Origin: Agelaius tricolor
Taxonomy: Eukaryota > Chordata > Aves > Passeriformes > Icteridae
Length of the DNA stretch: 64,000 bases
Assembly (NCBI GenBank): GCA_023055355.1
Contig: JALJCS010000006.1
Location: forward strand, 31,874,501-31,938,500
Direction of reading: 5' to 3'
In this document: in pieces, positions 53,898 through 63,224 of the stretch
Numbering within the stretch: the first letter of the stretch is position 1
How the letters are laid out: each line of letters starts with the position of its first letter
Translations under genes and position numbers: made by a program
The notes under the pieces: generated by a model
Told to the model about the DNA's origin: nothing
The model's database searches: none
The model's input: the letters and a program-made list of their open reading frames with translations, nothing else

Positions 53898-53939
53898 CGC
53901 AGAGGTAGGCAGACGAGGGCTACCTGAAAGTGGAATATA

Positions 53940-53945
53940 TTTATT
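53940..53945 (-). terminator. HOXA1: Candidate HOXA1 polyadenylation signal
   Basis: The minus strand reads AATAAA, the first canonical hexamer after the HOXA1 stop codon. No strong GT-rich downstream element stands out, so use of the site is unproven. Confidence 0.45.
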
Positions 53946-54983
53946 ACAGACATTATAAGGACCCGTAAATCCTGCCCTGGATTCCACCACTGGTGGAATC
54001 ACAGAGCCTTTCATGATTGTACAGAAAAATCAGGAGGACATTTTGCTCACACACGACAACTGATAGAACTCAGTGTACCCGCAGTACAGCAAAGCACGGT
54101 GCGTCATGCAAAGGTCTGGACACCAACCACAGAAATTATACATTCATTTGGCCATTTGTCACATTCACGAGTAGTTTGAAAAGACATCGAGTCTAAAGGA
54201 AGGTTAATATGAAAATAGGAAGGGGCGAGGTCTTTTGGAGGGTTGTACCCTTCAGCTGCACGTAATCCAGCACAGCTTTCGGGGCAGGGGGAAAAGGACA
54301 GGGAGCAAGCACACCGGGCAAGGTTTAAAAAACCTAGTGCAATTGAAGCCTTGTTTGTCACATTTAAAGAAATAGCGCTACTTTTTTGAGGTATCTGCTT
54401 GAGCTTAAGACGTTTACTTGATACAGTCGTCTACTTTACCAATATAAAAATGGATCCAGTTTGGAGAATGCACTCACCCTGCTTAACCTGATAATCGAAA
54501 CATCATTCTAGAAAAATCTGTAAAAAGATAAATCTCTCGGACAAAGTATTTACAAGCAACAAACTCATTGACACGAACAAAGAATACATTAAATTAAGGG
54601 GATGAAAGTCCTATAAGTCGTGTAAACACTTGCAATAGTGCATCTCTTTGTGAGGTTATGTACCCTAAATAACCTGTCTTTCACTCAGGGAAACTCGGTG
54701 GAGCGTCCTCGCAGTGGAGGAGGGAGACCCTTACGCGTATGCCAACGCAGCTTCACCAACAGAAAAGGAAGGGGGGCCGGGAAGAAAATTCCCCTGGCAC
54801 CAAGGCGCCGGGACCCGGCGGAGCCGCCACCCCCGGGGCCGGACGGCGGCGGAGGTAGCGGGGGAGAGAGCGGCAGCTCGCCGGGACCTCTCGGGGACAC
54901 CGAGCGAGCGAGCGACCGAGGGACCGACAGAGCGGCGGTGGAGGGACGCGTGTGCCGCGCTGGCCGTCGGGGCGCGGCCGGTC
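53940..54983 (-). other. HOXA1: HOXA1 3' untranslated region (predicted)
   Basis: This is the segment from the HOXA1 stop to the first minus-strand AATAAA found downstream (53945-53940). It is about 1.04 kb long, comparable with mammalian HOXA1 3' UTRs. It starts GC-rich (54680-54980) and becomes AT-rich and repeat-free. The end is a prediction from the hexamer only. Confidence 0.55.
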
Positions 54984-56390
54984 TCAGTTGGAGGCAGCGA
55001 GCGTGTCCGAGGCGGAGGAGGCGGGCGAGGCGCTGCAGGGCGAGGAGCAGGACTTCTCCGACGAGTCCTCCGCCTTCTCCTCGCAGCCCGTGGGGGTGGC
55101 GGGGGAGATGGGCAGCAGCCCCTCTTTCTCCCGTTTCTTTTGCTTCATCCGCCGGTTCTGGAACCAGATCTTCACCTGCGTCTCGTTGAGCTGGAGGGAG
55201 GCGGCGATCTCCACCCGCCTGGCCCTGGTCAGGTATTTGTTGAAATGAAACTCCTTCTCCAGCTCGGTGAGCTGCTTGGTGGTGAAGTTAGTTCTGACGG
55301 TGTTGGGCTGCCCCACGAAGCCGTACTCGCCAGCCTTGCCTGCGAGGGGACATGCAGCGGTAAGTAAAAGTGAGCGCAAATGATTTATAGGCGATGTAAT
55401 CAATATGTCCACACCGGCTAAGCGATAGGGAGCAAGAACTTCTTAGGATAAGAGGGAAACCCCGGCAGGGTGAGTGATGGAGTGCGAGGTGCTAAACCGG
55501 AGTCAGCCAGTGTCAGAGCAAACTTGATAAGTGGTTTATGAATTACCAGAAATATGACCACGGGAGAGGAGGAGAAGGGGGGGGTCAGGAATAAGTGAGG
55601 AATAAGCGGCGCTGGCTTTCAGCTCCGCGGGCAGGCAGCCGCGACTGCTCACAGAGGTGCGGGCCGACCTACCTGCCCAGAGCCCCGCGGGATACCGCGC
55701 CTCTTTCCCCGCACCCTCGGCGGAGAGAGAGCAGAGCGGCCCCCGCCCCGGCCCTCCCGCCGGCCACTGACCTGTTTTGGGTGGGTTTCTTTTCACTTTC
55801 ATCCAGTCGAAGGTCTGCGCCGGCGGCGAGGTCTCGGTGGAGGGGGAGCGGGCGTTTTCCCGGTGGCCAGCGTGGAGGGGAGACAGGGCATGGTTGTAGG
55901 TGCCCAGGGGCAGGCTCTGCTGCTCCTGCCCGTAAGGGGGAGGCACGTACTGAGCGGAGGCCCCCGCGTAGCCCTGGTGCGGGAGCGGGTGCTGCGCGGC
56001 GGCGGAGGAGGAGATGCTCCCCGAGTACACGGCGGGGGCGCAGGGAGGGAAGCCGCCGCCCAGCTCCGCGTCCTGCCCCAGGGGGTAGGGGCCGTACGCC
56101 GCTCCGAAGCCCTGCGCGCTGTAGGTCGGGCCGCAGCCGGGGTGCGCGTAGGACACCCCCAGCCCGCCGTGGTGCTGGTAGGCGGCGGGCTGGGCCGGGC
56201 TGTGGTGGTGGTGGCGGTGGGGGCTGATGGGCACCCCGCGGCCCGTCAGGAAGCGGTCCTCTCCGCTGCAGCTGCCGGCGCTGACGGCGCAGGGCTGGAA
56301 AGTTGTAATCCCGTGGTCGGGGTGGTAGGCGCGGGCGGCGCAGCCCCCCGCCTCGCCGCCGAGGACGGGGTACTCGAGGAAGGAGCTCAT
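54984..56390 (-). CDS. HOXA1: HOXA1 homeobox transcription factor, two coding exons, complete
   Basis: Exon 1 runs 56390 to 55772 and exon 2 runs 55339 to 54984 (TGA at 54986-54984), giving 619 + 356 nt and a 324-residue protein; mammalian HOXA1 is about 335. The donor reads ACAG|gtcagt and the acceptor ctcgcag|GCAAGG, so Gly207 is split between exons. Features in order: N-terminal MSSFLEYP motif; a short His tract (H58, H60-63) where mammals have about ten His; the PBX-binding hexapeptide FDWMKV at 194-199; homeodomain at about 218-277 with W265, F266, N268 and R270 in the recognition helix ([10 protein letters not shown]); and a Ser-rich tail ending SDTLAASN. It is a nuclear DNA-binding protein that works with PBX and MEIS/PREP in early hindbrain patterning. 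The FDWMKV and GEYGF linker and overall collinearity fit HOXA1 rather than HOXB1. The start is the internal Met of mammalian HOXA1, because the upstream Met codon is AGG here (56405-56403). Retinoic acid regulation is expected through the DR5 at 51895-51911. Confidence 0.97.
55340..55771 (-). other. HOXA1: HOXA1 intron (432 bp)
   Basis: The borders are GT at 55771-55770 and AG at 55341-55340 on the minus strand. The intron splits a Gly codon (phase 1) between the hexapeptide and the homeodomain, the position normal for paralog group 1. Its exon 1 side is GC-rich and its exon 2 side AT-richer. No further feature is seen in it. Confidence 0.93.
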
Positions 56391-56640
56391 CCTCGCCGCG
56401 TCCCTCTGTCACGCCGCCACCGGGTCTTCAGCGTCCGGCGGGGCCGCGCCAACTTTCCCACTTCCTCCATGGGGCCGGCAGGAAAATGACACGAAGGCGC
56501 CGGCAGCGGGCAGGCACGTGGGGGGCGGCAGCCAATGGCTGCGGCGCCCGCGGGGCTTCCCCGGCTCCTGCCGCTGAGACAGCGCCGCGTCCGGGGCATT
56601 TAAACGCCGAGCGCTCCGGCCGCCGGCACCGCGGGGCAGG
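56391..56640 (-). promoter_or_regulatory. HOXA1: HOXA1 proximal promoter and 5' UTR
   Basis: This GC-rich segment lies upstream of the HOXA1 ATG. Visible elements are a TTTAAAT TATA-like box on the minus strand (56604-56598), a CCAAT box inside a perfect 15-bp palindrome (56528-56542) and an E-box CACGTG (56515-56520). If the TATA-like box is used, transcription would start near 56570 with a 5' UTR of about 180 bases. The element calls are by eye. Confidence 0.5.
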
Positions 56641-56690
56641 GAGGCGGTGGCGGTGCCCCCAGGGGGTGGGGGCGGGCCGGGCCGGGCTGT

Positions 56691-56716
56691 ACACACACAC
56701 ACACACACACACACAC
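56691..56716 (+). repeat. (AC)13 microsatellite at the HOXA1 promoter
   Basis: A pure AC run about 300 bp upstream of the HOXA1 ATG, between the proximal promoter and the proposed antisense donor at 56824. It can adopt Z-DNA. Confidence 0.95.
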
Positions 56717-57019
56717 CCCCGCCGCGACAGCCCCCTGGGTCTCGTCCGCCAGCTGAGAGAGGAAGGCAGGAGAGACCTGGAGGCTGCGCCCGGCCCGCGG
56801 AGCCCACCGTCCGTCCCTGCAGGGTGAGTGCTGCTGCCAGGGTGCCCCAGCATCATCACCCTGCTGTCGGCGCTGCCAAGCTTGCACCGGGCACCTCTGC
56901 TGCCCGCCAGCCCCCGGCCAGGGCAGCGGCGGGGGTGGGAGAGGCTGGGGGACGCGACTGGATCCACGGCACGGGGCGAGGGATGGGGCGGAGAGAGGCA
57001 GAGACAGTGCTGAGAGCAT

Positions 57020-57200
57020 CAGCCCTTGGAACGGGAATGAGAATGGGGAGAATGGGAAGAATGAGACCGTGGATGCGGTTGGGGACTTCTACCGGGGTAG
57101 GAATTGAGATAAGGACAGGAATGAAGGTAAGGATAAGGTAGAGAACAGGCGTGGGACCGAGGATACGGATGTGGATGGGATGTGGGTGGAGGTGGAGACG
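57020..57200 (+). repeat. Degenerate purine-rich repeat with about 6-bp period
   Basis: Runs of related words (gaatgg, ggaatga, aggata, gtggat) keep a six-base phase for about 180 bp. On the minus strand one frame reads Pro/Ser alternating with His/Tyr, which exposes the dipeptide period. It lies 0.6 kb upstream of the HOXA1 start, in the proposed antisense lncRNA interval. Confidence 0.65.
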
Positions 57201-57379
57201 GTAACAGTGCCGGTGCCGAGGGGTCTCGCTGGTCCAGCCCCGCCGCAGTCCCGACGCGACGCCACGCCAAGAGTTAAAGGGGCTTGTCCAGCCGCATCAC
57301 CAGGCGGCCGCGGACATTAGCATGGAAATGAGGCGCTTTTGGGACTGACGGCCATTGTGCTCTCCCAGGCTCACCGGCC

Positions 57380-57850
57380 ACCCTCTGGCCCTCATCCCTG
57401 CTCCCCCCGCACCTCCGCCGGGCTCACCCTCACCAGCCTAGGGTTGGGGTAGGGAAGGAGGAGCCGGGGGCAGGAGGACGAATGATTGGACGGGGGCCCG
57501 GGGGCTCCGCAGCCCATCTGCTGTGCTCCCGCAGCGCCGCTGCCGCCCGTCCGCCCTGGGACAGGGTGGGGGCACGGCTGTCCGGGGTGTCGCGGGTCGC
57601 AGCCCGAGGAGGCGACCCGGGACAGGGGCAGAGGAGCGGAGGGAGGCGCAGGGCCCGCCGCCCCGGCCCCTTTGTCCCTGCGCTCCGCCGCCCGGGTCGG
57701 CGGTAGGGAGAGGTGGCAGATGGCCAGTGGCAGCCCCAGAACCCTCGGGACCCGCGCTGAGCATCGACTCCGACCCACCCCTCCCCAGCACCGTGGGGAC
57801 GTGGGTCAAAAAACGGGTCCGTGGCCAGAGAAGGAGGGATGGCGGTGAGA
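57380..57850. other. CpG-rich patch upstream of HOXA1
   Basis: High GC and many CpG, continuing the HOXA1 island after a short gap. It yields long open frames on both strands that look like composition artefacts. No coding feature is supported. It could belong to a bidirectional promoter or an antisense transcript. Confidence 0.5.
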
Positions 57851-58479
57851 TGTGGGTTACGACCTCACATGCGGTTTACGTATGCGGAAAGGGAAAGGGG
57901 AGGTAAAGGCCGGGCATCCGCCTGTCCCAGCGCACCCAGCCGTCTGCAGGCAGAAAGGACGGCACCAAAAGTCTTCAAAAGAAGTTCTGCGAAGCGTCAG
58001 CCTTGGAGAAAGATGGATGGAAAGTCATGTCCCCTGACACTAGCCCCAGGAGGGGCCACCCCCTCTATTTCTGCAGGTGCCTACTCTTACGTCTCTCTGT
58101 TCTCACGCTCGATCCTTGCTTGTTTTGAAATCCAAAAGGCTCTTCCAGCCCGCCACCACTCCCCGCTCACGAATACACACGCACACACCCACATACACAC
58201 CCTCAAGCTCCTCCCTCCCACACGAGCTACAGCACAACAACACTGGGTGCAAAGCTCTCCTTCCCACCGCTGCTGGGTCAGCCCTCATCCCACGGCATCC
58301 GCACGGCCGCTCTGCTGCCAGCCAAAACCGAAGGGCGCCTCTCTCCACCACGCGTCATCCCGGTGCCCTCAGTACATCTATTTGCTCTGATTTACTACAG
58401 AGGCAGGGATGGTTAAGGGCCCTCTGGAAAGGTTCAGTTTCTTAAACTGCAGGGGGGCGGAGTGGAGGACAAGAGCAAC

Positions 58480-58640
58480 AACACTCCAGAGGCATTTATG
58501 ATATTATACTGCGCCAATTTTGGTTATGGTTATAGCTGTAAACACATTTATTTCATTCTTGTAAACCAGTTGTGATAAATACTGCATAAAGCAGAGAAAA
58601 GAGACAGCGATTAAGACTGCTTACTAATAAAAGGGCTGAC
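58480..58640. promoter_or_regulatory. Conserved-looking block in the HOXA1-HOXA2 spacer
   Basis: Complex AT-balanced sequence with CDX/HOX-like TTTATGAT (58495-58502) and forkhead-like TGTAAACA (58541-58548) between GC-rich, repeat-bearing neighbours. The enhancer or lncRNA-exon role is a guess from composition. Confidence 0.3.
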
Positions 58641-59149
58641 ATCTTCTCAGTGCTTTTTCCTTCAGCCAAGAAAAAAAAAATTACTACAAGTAGCTCCCTT
58701 TTACCCGCAAATTCCGATGAATCACTTTTCTTACAGAATCCTGAATTCCTTTTTTCTCTGCCTTTTTGGTGCCATTGTCTCTTGTTGCATTGTCTCTCTG
58801 GCGGGGCTCTCGGGTTTTGCTGCCCGCACTAAGCATGGGGGCAACACCATGAGAAGGGTCGGAGCAGAGGAGGAGCGCACACCACACCCTCCCTCCTCCG
58901 CGGCCAGGCGAGGGGGAGCTCCTGCCCCTTCCCCCTGCCCTCAGGCCATCCCGGCCCCTCCGCGGCTTCGCTCAGCGTTTCCTGCCACGGAACTGAGGCT
59001 GAGGGTGCGATCCCGGCTGTTTAGGCTTTTCCGTGGGAGTGTGCCCCCGCTGTGGCCCCAGAGTTCACCCGGAGCCTCGGAGGCGGCTCCTGCTTGCTGA
59101 ATTCCCCCATTTATTTAAATTGAGTTTGTGAGAAGTTTAAACCTTGTAG

Positions 59150-59295
59150 AACGTTTCCTTTTTCTTTTTCTTTTTATTTTCTTTTTGTTTGATGTTTCTG
59201 GGTTTTGTTTGGGAGGTTTTTGGGGTTTCGTTTTATTGTTTGGGTTTGTTTTTTTTTTTTTTTAGTTCGTTTTGCTTTGGTTTTCTTTAAGCGTA
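59150..59295 (+). repeat. T-rich low-complexity tract
   Basis: Mixed TTTC, TTTG and T runs for about 145 bp in the HOXA1-HOXA2 spacer. Nothing else is seen in it. Confidence 0.75.
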
Positions 59296-59489
59296 GTCGG
59301 CATCCGGAAATCTGGGCACAAAAGAAACCCCAACCCTTACATGAATGTTGCGGTCCAATTTAACCCAGTGGCAGAGGAGTGAAAATGCCGGGGAGGCTGC
59401 TCGCTTTCCGCAGGGACATGGCTGGAGCAGAGGGAAGGAGGAGAACCGAGGCCGAGGTTTCACCGCGCCCGCAGCTCAGCCAAGCTGTT

Positions 59490-59670
59490 GTTTTAAAGGA
59501 GCAATAAAAGTGAATTATGACTAAACGCCTTCTCACTTAATGGTTTTAGACGGGGATCCCCAGCCTCGGCAAATACGTAAGAGGATTTTTATTTGTGAAT
59601 GTGTTCCTGCAATTGATCTCTTTGATGACATTCTCATTCATAGAAAGAGTTTGATTTATGACTTTCGGAA
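59490..59670. promoter_or_regulatory. Second conserved-looking block in the HOXA1-HOXA2 spacer
   Basis: Repeat-free sequence with a PBX-HOX-like TGATTTAT (59652-59659), a homeodomain-like TTTTTATTTG and an AATAAA at 59503. It follows a T-rich tract and precedes a CpG-rich patch (59750-59980). No gene is supported. Confidence 0.3.
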
Positions 59671-60864
59671 GAATTGCGTTCAGCCCTTCCAGCTATAACC
59701 CACGCATCCCAGCTCCACAGCGTGTTACGGGGCTGGGAGACAACACTGTTCGCATGGACGGACAGCAGAGCCCCGCTCACAGCCCCCACCCAAGCCCCAC
59801 TCGCCCGTGTAATGCAACCACTCGCGCTCTCGCACGCAAGGAGCCGGGCCCGTCCCCGCCCGGGGAGCCCCGGCCCGGGGCGCAGAGCCCCGCTGGCATC
59901 TGTTGCTCCGTTTTAGCCCGAAGGACGGGGCTCACCCTCCGCTTTGGGGTTCGGCAGCGCCGGCTGGCAGGCAATTTGGTGGAGATTTCTGAAAGCCCGT
60001 CTATGCCGCCTCCAGCAGAAGAGCGGGGAGCCCGAGGAAATTATAACTTTAAAGTCAGAGTTTCCCCTTTTCGTTAGCAGTCTTTCACCTCTCAAGAAGG
60101 CTTACACAAAAAAATATCTTCGGGTCTGCCCCCGCACCGCCCCCGAGAAGGATGGAGTGGAGAGGCTGGTTCCTCCCTAAATATTTTTTTCTTCCCCCTG
60201 CGTTTCTGCCACCCTTTTGATTTCACAGGCACTAACTTCTGTATTTCCTCTCCTTCTAGGGCTGATTTCTTGGATTACTCAGCACGTGAGAAGTAACGAA
60301 CCACATTCTTTGTGAGCTCTGATATTTTTTAAGATACGTTTTCTGAAATATCTTGCTGGTTGCTAAGCACTACTTTCTAGAAAAACAGGATTATTTTAAT
60401 TTTTTTTAAAAGCACCTTTCGTTCATGTAACAGGCTGGTTTCTGCAGGAGACGCTTATCCTACTGAGCCTCTGTTACGTTCTGTCTATAACAGAGAAAGT
60501 CCTCGTTCATGCTTTTGTTACAGCTCAGGATTTCCAAGCTTTGTATCCTCACAGGGATAAGATGCCACATTTTTACATTAAAAGGAACAAATCTCCATCA
60601 AACCTGTGAACGGTTTTAATTTCTTTAGTTTCCTTATGAGAATCCTTATAATAAAGAAAATGAACGATTTTTTTCCTCTCTAATGAGTATCCTAAATTGC
60701 CAAAAGGGAAGAGCTCATTGTCAGAACGTTGGATTTTGATTATTCGTAAATTAATAGCGGAAGGGATGGGGAGAGATACCCATCATGTTATCCATCTTAA
60801 AAGCAGAGAGAAAGAAAGGAGAAAGAGAAAGAAAAAAGAGAAAGCTCCTTGTAGCAAACAAGAA

Positions 60865-60870
60865 TTTATT
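60865..60870 (-). terminator. HOXA2: Candidate HOXA2 polyadenylation signal
   Basis: The minus strand reads AATAAA about 320 bp beyond the HOXA2 stop codon, implying a short 3' UTR (about 60850-61188). It is the nearest canonical hexamer on that strand. Confidence 0.5.
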
Positions 60871-61188
60871 CTACCAAAAATACTTATGACAACGCATCCT
60901 AATGTAATACAAAAATAAAAAGAAAGTGAAGATACATTCCTATATGATCACTTTCTTACAGACCTCATATATTGCTTTCATAGAAGGACCTAGAATGTGG
61001 CTAGGTTAAAATTGAACACAACTAAAACTTCATAAGAAACGGCAAAATGTCATATCAGAGGGAAGTAACAAACAGAAAATAGTGAAGAGGGAATGGGAGG
61101 GGAAACATAAAATTAATTCACTGGGGGAAAAAATTAAGAAGAATAAGGAGGAGAAAGCAGGACCCTTGGAGAGGACTTCTTTAATTTC

Positions 61189-62999
61189 TTAGTAATTCAG
61201 ATGCTGCAAGTCAATTGTGGTGAGTGTGTCTGTAAAAAAGTCAAAACTGTCAGCAGAGATATCTACGGGACTGTCCAGAGATCCTGGCAAACTGGGGGAA
61301 ACTGCATCTGAAAGCTGTAGACAGGAATCTGTGGAGAAAACGTTAAAGTCCTGTAAAGAAGGGACATCTAGGGCCTCAGGACTGTCATTGTTCAGGCCAG
61401 CTGCACAGTTCTGGGCCATTGTTGAGAGGCAGTTTTGAACAGTGGGTGACTGATGTTGAAAATGTTTCAGATTTTTCTCATTGCTCGTTAAAGGCGAAAC
61501 GGGGAAAGTTTGGGATTCGCCATTGTGCGCATTCTGCGCCTGCTGCTGGGAGAGGGCATTCTGCTGGAAAGCGTAGCCTTCCCGCTCCAGGAGAGCGCCG
61601 GAGACGTTGCTGAGGGCTTGCTCGAAGAGGGATTTCTCCTCCTCCTCCTCTTCTTCCTCGTCCACTGCTTTTTCGGGGTCCTCTAGGTTCTTAAATTTCC
61701 CCTCGCCGTTTTGATTCTCCTTGCACTGGGTCTGTCTCTTGTGCTTCATCCTTCTGTTCTGGAACCAGACTTTGACTTGTCTCTCAGTCAGATCCAGCAA
61801 GGCTGCAATCTCAACCCTCCTTGGTCTACAGAGATACTTGTTGAAATGAAATTCTTTCTCTAGCTCCAAAAGCTGGGTGTTGGTGTAAGCCGTCCTCAGG
61901 CGCCTAGATCCACCGCTACCGCTATCGGGGATTTCAAGGGGGTCTGTTAAAAAAGAAAGAAAAAAAAAAAAGAAAAACACCACCACCACACGCACCCCAA
62001 AGCATCCCCGCCCGAACAGCGAAAGCAGAGGCACACGGACACACATACAAAACAGATAAATGCACGGATTGAATTTCAGCACCCCAGCTCATCGCATCCC
62101 GGGGGGGTGGGGGGGAGTGCTCTCTCTGCATGTATGTGTCTATATCTATATGTCCATATAGCATAAAATAGCAACTGCAACAAAATGGCCGCCTTTGGAT
62201 GCAGTAAACCCATTGTGTTGCACTGCTGAGCGCCCGGTGCTGCGTGCCCCTCGGCCACCTCCGCCAAATCGCTGCCTCCAGCTCCCCAACCTCCCCACAC
62301 CAGAGCAAACTTTATATTAGCCATACCGCAATTTATAATTAATGCATCAGCTGCTTAGCTGAGCGGGAGCAATCTATCACTCTTCATTACTGTCAAATAT
62401 CCTAACTCTAGGACGGCGAGACAAGAGAGGTCAGCTCCAACTCAAATAAATCATCCCGCATTAGGCAAGTTTGGGGAAAGTTTGGGTTTCCACCGAGCCC
62501 CGCCAGCTCCGTCCTTCCCGCCCGCCCGCCCTCCGCCTCGTCCCCCCGCGAAGCCGAGGGGATGCGGGGAGCCAAAATAGCGGCCCGGCGGGGCTGGCGG
62601 CTCGTCTTTGGACTGACCTTTGTGGCTGAGGCAGGCAGGTCCAGCGGCTGAGGCGGAGGCCGAAGCGGGCGGCAGCGCGGATCGCTTGGACGCCTTTTTC
62701 TCTTTCATCCAGGGGTACTCCGGGGGCGGCGGGGCGCCGGCGGGGCCCGGGCTGCCGCTGCGGCCGCGGGGGCTCGCCTTGGGGCGACCGCCGCCGCTGT
62801 GGCGAGGGTGGCTGCCGGGGTTCAGGCTGGGGATGGTCTGCTCGAAAGGAGGAGGAATCAGTGTCGAGTGTGAAAGCGTCGAGTTCTTGATTGATGAACT
62901 TTGAAATGTATCACCGACAGGGGGAAAAGATGTCAGGCACTCAGCAAGCGATGGCTGGCTATTGATAAAACCGATCTCTCGCTCAAATGCGAAATTCAT
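61189..62999 (-). CDS. HOXA2: HOXA2 homeobox transcription factor, two coding exons, complete
   Basis: Exon 1 runs 62999 to 62618 and exon 2 runs 61943 to 61189 (TAA at 61191-61189), giving 382 + 755 nt and a 378-residue protein; human HOXA2 is 376. The donor is CAAAG|gtcagt and the acceptor ttaacag|ACCCCC, so Asp128 is split. The start is the ATG at 62999 giving [11 protein letters not shown]; the three codons upstream (Leu-Lys-Ala) are not needed and lack an ATG. In order: the conserved N-terminus with [11 protein letters not shown]; the PBX-binding YPWM motif at 95-98; homeodomain at about 140-199 with VWFQNRRMK and Asn190; an acidic run of eight Glu after the homeodomain; and the conserved C-terminus ending [11 protein letters not shown]. 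Family knowledge: a nuclear factor specifying rhombomere 2-3 and second-arch identity. It lies about 4.8 kb upstream of HOXA1 on the same strand, as in all vertebrate HOXA clusters. The N-terminal FA replaces the mammalian YE at residues 3-4. Confidence 0.97.
61382..61526 (-). promoter_or_regulatory. SOX-like ACAAT motifs inside HOXA2 exon 2
   Basis: Three gene-strand ACAATG words occur within 145 bp of coding sequence: opposite 61386-61391 (AACAAT, overlapping TGACAG, a MEIS-like word, opposite 61382-61387), 61416-61423 (AACAATGG) and 61521-61526. In mouse and chick a rhombomere 2 enhancer with ACAAT/SOX elements is known in the Hoxa2 coding region. Its presence here is inferred. Confidence 0.4.
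61944..62617 (-). other. HOXA2: HOXA2 intron (674 bp)
   Basis: The borders are GT at 62617-62616 and AG at 61945-61944 on the minus strand, phase 1, between the YPWM motif and the homeodomain. The acceptor is preceded by a very long T-rich tract (plus-strand A-rich 61949-61976). The part next to exon 1 (about 62310-62460) looks like a conserved enhancer and carries a PBX-HOX and a MEIS/PREP motif; in mouse the Hoxa2 intron holds the rhombomere 4 enhancer. Confidence 0.93.
62370..62395 (-). promoter_or_regulatory. HOXA2 intronic PBX-HOX plus MEIS/PREP site pair
   Basis: The plus strand CAATCTATCA (62370-62379) is TGATAGATTG on the gene strand, fitting the bipartite PBX-HOX consensus TGATNNAT. 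CTGTCA (62390-62395) is a MEIS/PREP site, about one helical turn away. The same kind of pair in the mouse Hoxa2 intron forms the rhombomere 4 enhancer, driven by Hoxb1 and maintained by Hoxa2. Confidence 0.65.
62480..62830. other. HOXA2 exon 1 CpG-rich segment
   Basis: GC-rich, CpG-dense sequence covers the 3' half of HOXA2 exon 1 and the start of the intron. It codes for the Ala/Pro/Ser-rich linker on both sides of YPWM. Confidence 0.55.
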
Positions 63000-63224
63000 G
63001 GCCTTCAACTGGCAGCCCCCGCGGAGAAAAAGTTCCCTCGGATTCAGGGGCCTCGGGGGGAGGGGAAGGCCCAGGAAAAAGGAGAGAGAGGAGAAAAAAA
63101 TATAGCATAGAAGATCGCTGGTGGGGTGTTTTTTTTCTAATTCACTGATTACAGCCGTATGGGGACCGTGCTACTATTAAACTATTGAATTCATGGAGAC
63201 AAGGTTGAAATTGGACCGAATTGG

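Larger units (their letters stand above)
54680..57300. other. HOXA1 CpG island
   Basis: Dense CpG and high GC cover exon 1, the intron, the promoter and the first 900 bp upstream, in strong contrast to the AT-rich desert on the left. Limits are approximate. Such islands in HOX clusters are known Polycomb targets in unexpressing cells. Confidence 0.75.
56700..60670 (+). ncRNA. Possible HOTAIRM1-like antisense lncRNA locus (positional)
   Basis: In mammals HOTAIRM1 starts at the HOXA1 CpG island and runs away from HOXA1 toward HOXA2 on the opposite strand. Here the plus strand has a strong splice donor, AGG|GTGAGT, at 56824 just outside the HOXA1 promoter, and AATAAA hexamers at 59503-59508 and 60650-60655. 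I cannot show sequence homology or an exon chain, so the call rests on position. The limits are nominal. Confidence 0.3.

Noticed and set aside
54984..56390. Assignment to HOXB1 or HOXD1
   Set aside because: The linker between hexapeptide and homeodomain, the N-terminal [11 protein letters not shown] stretch and the neighbour HOXA2 fit HOXA1 only.
54638..56489. Long plus-strand frames opposite HOXA1
   Set aside because: They are shadows of the GC-rich HOXA1 exons on the other strand.
56409..57848. Open frames upstream of HOXA1 on both strands
   Set aside because: Composition artefacts of the CpG island, including the AC repeat read as His-Thr or Val-Cys.
63000..63008. Three extra N-terminal codons for HOXA2
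   Set aside because: The first would be TTG, and the ATG at 62999 matches the family's start exactly.
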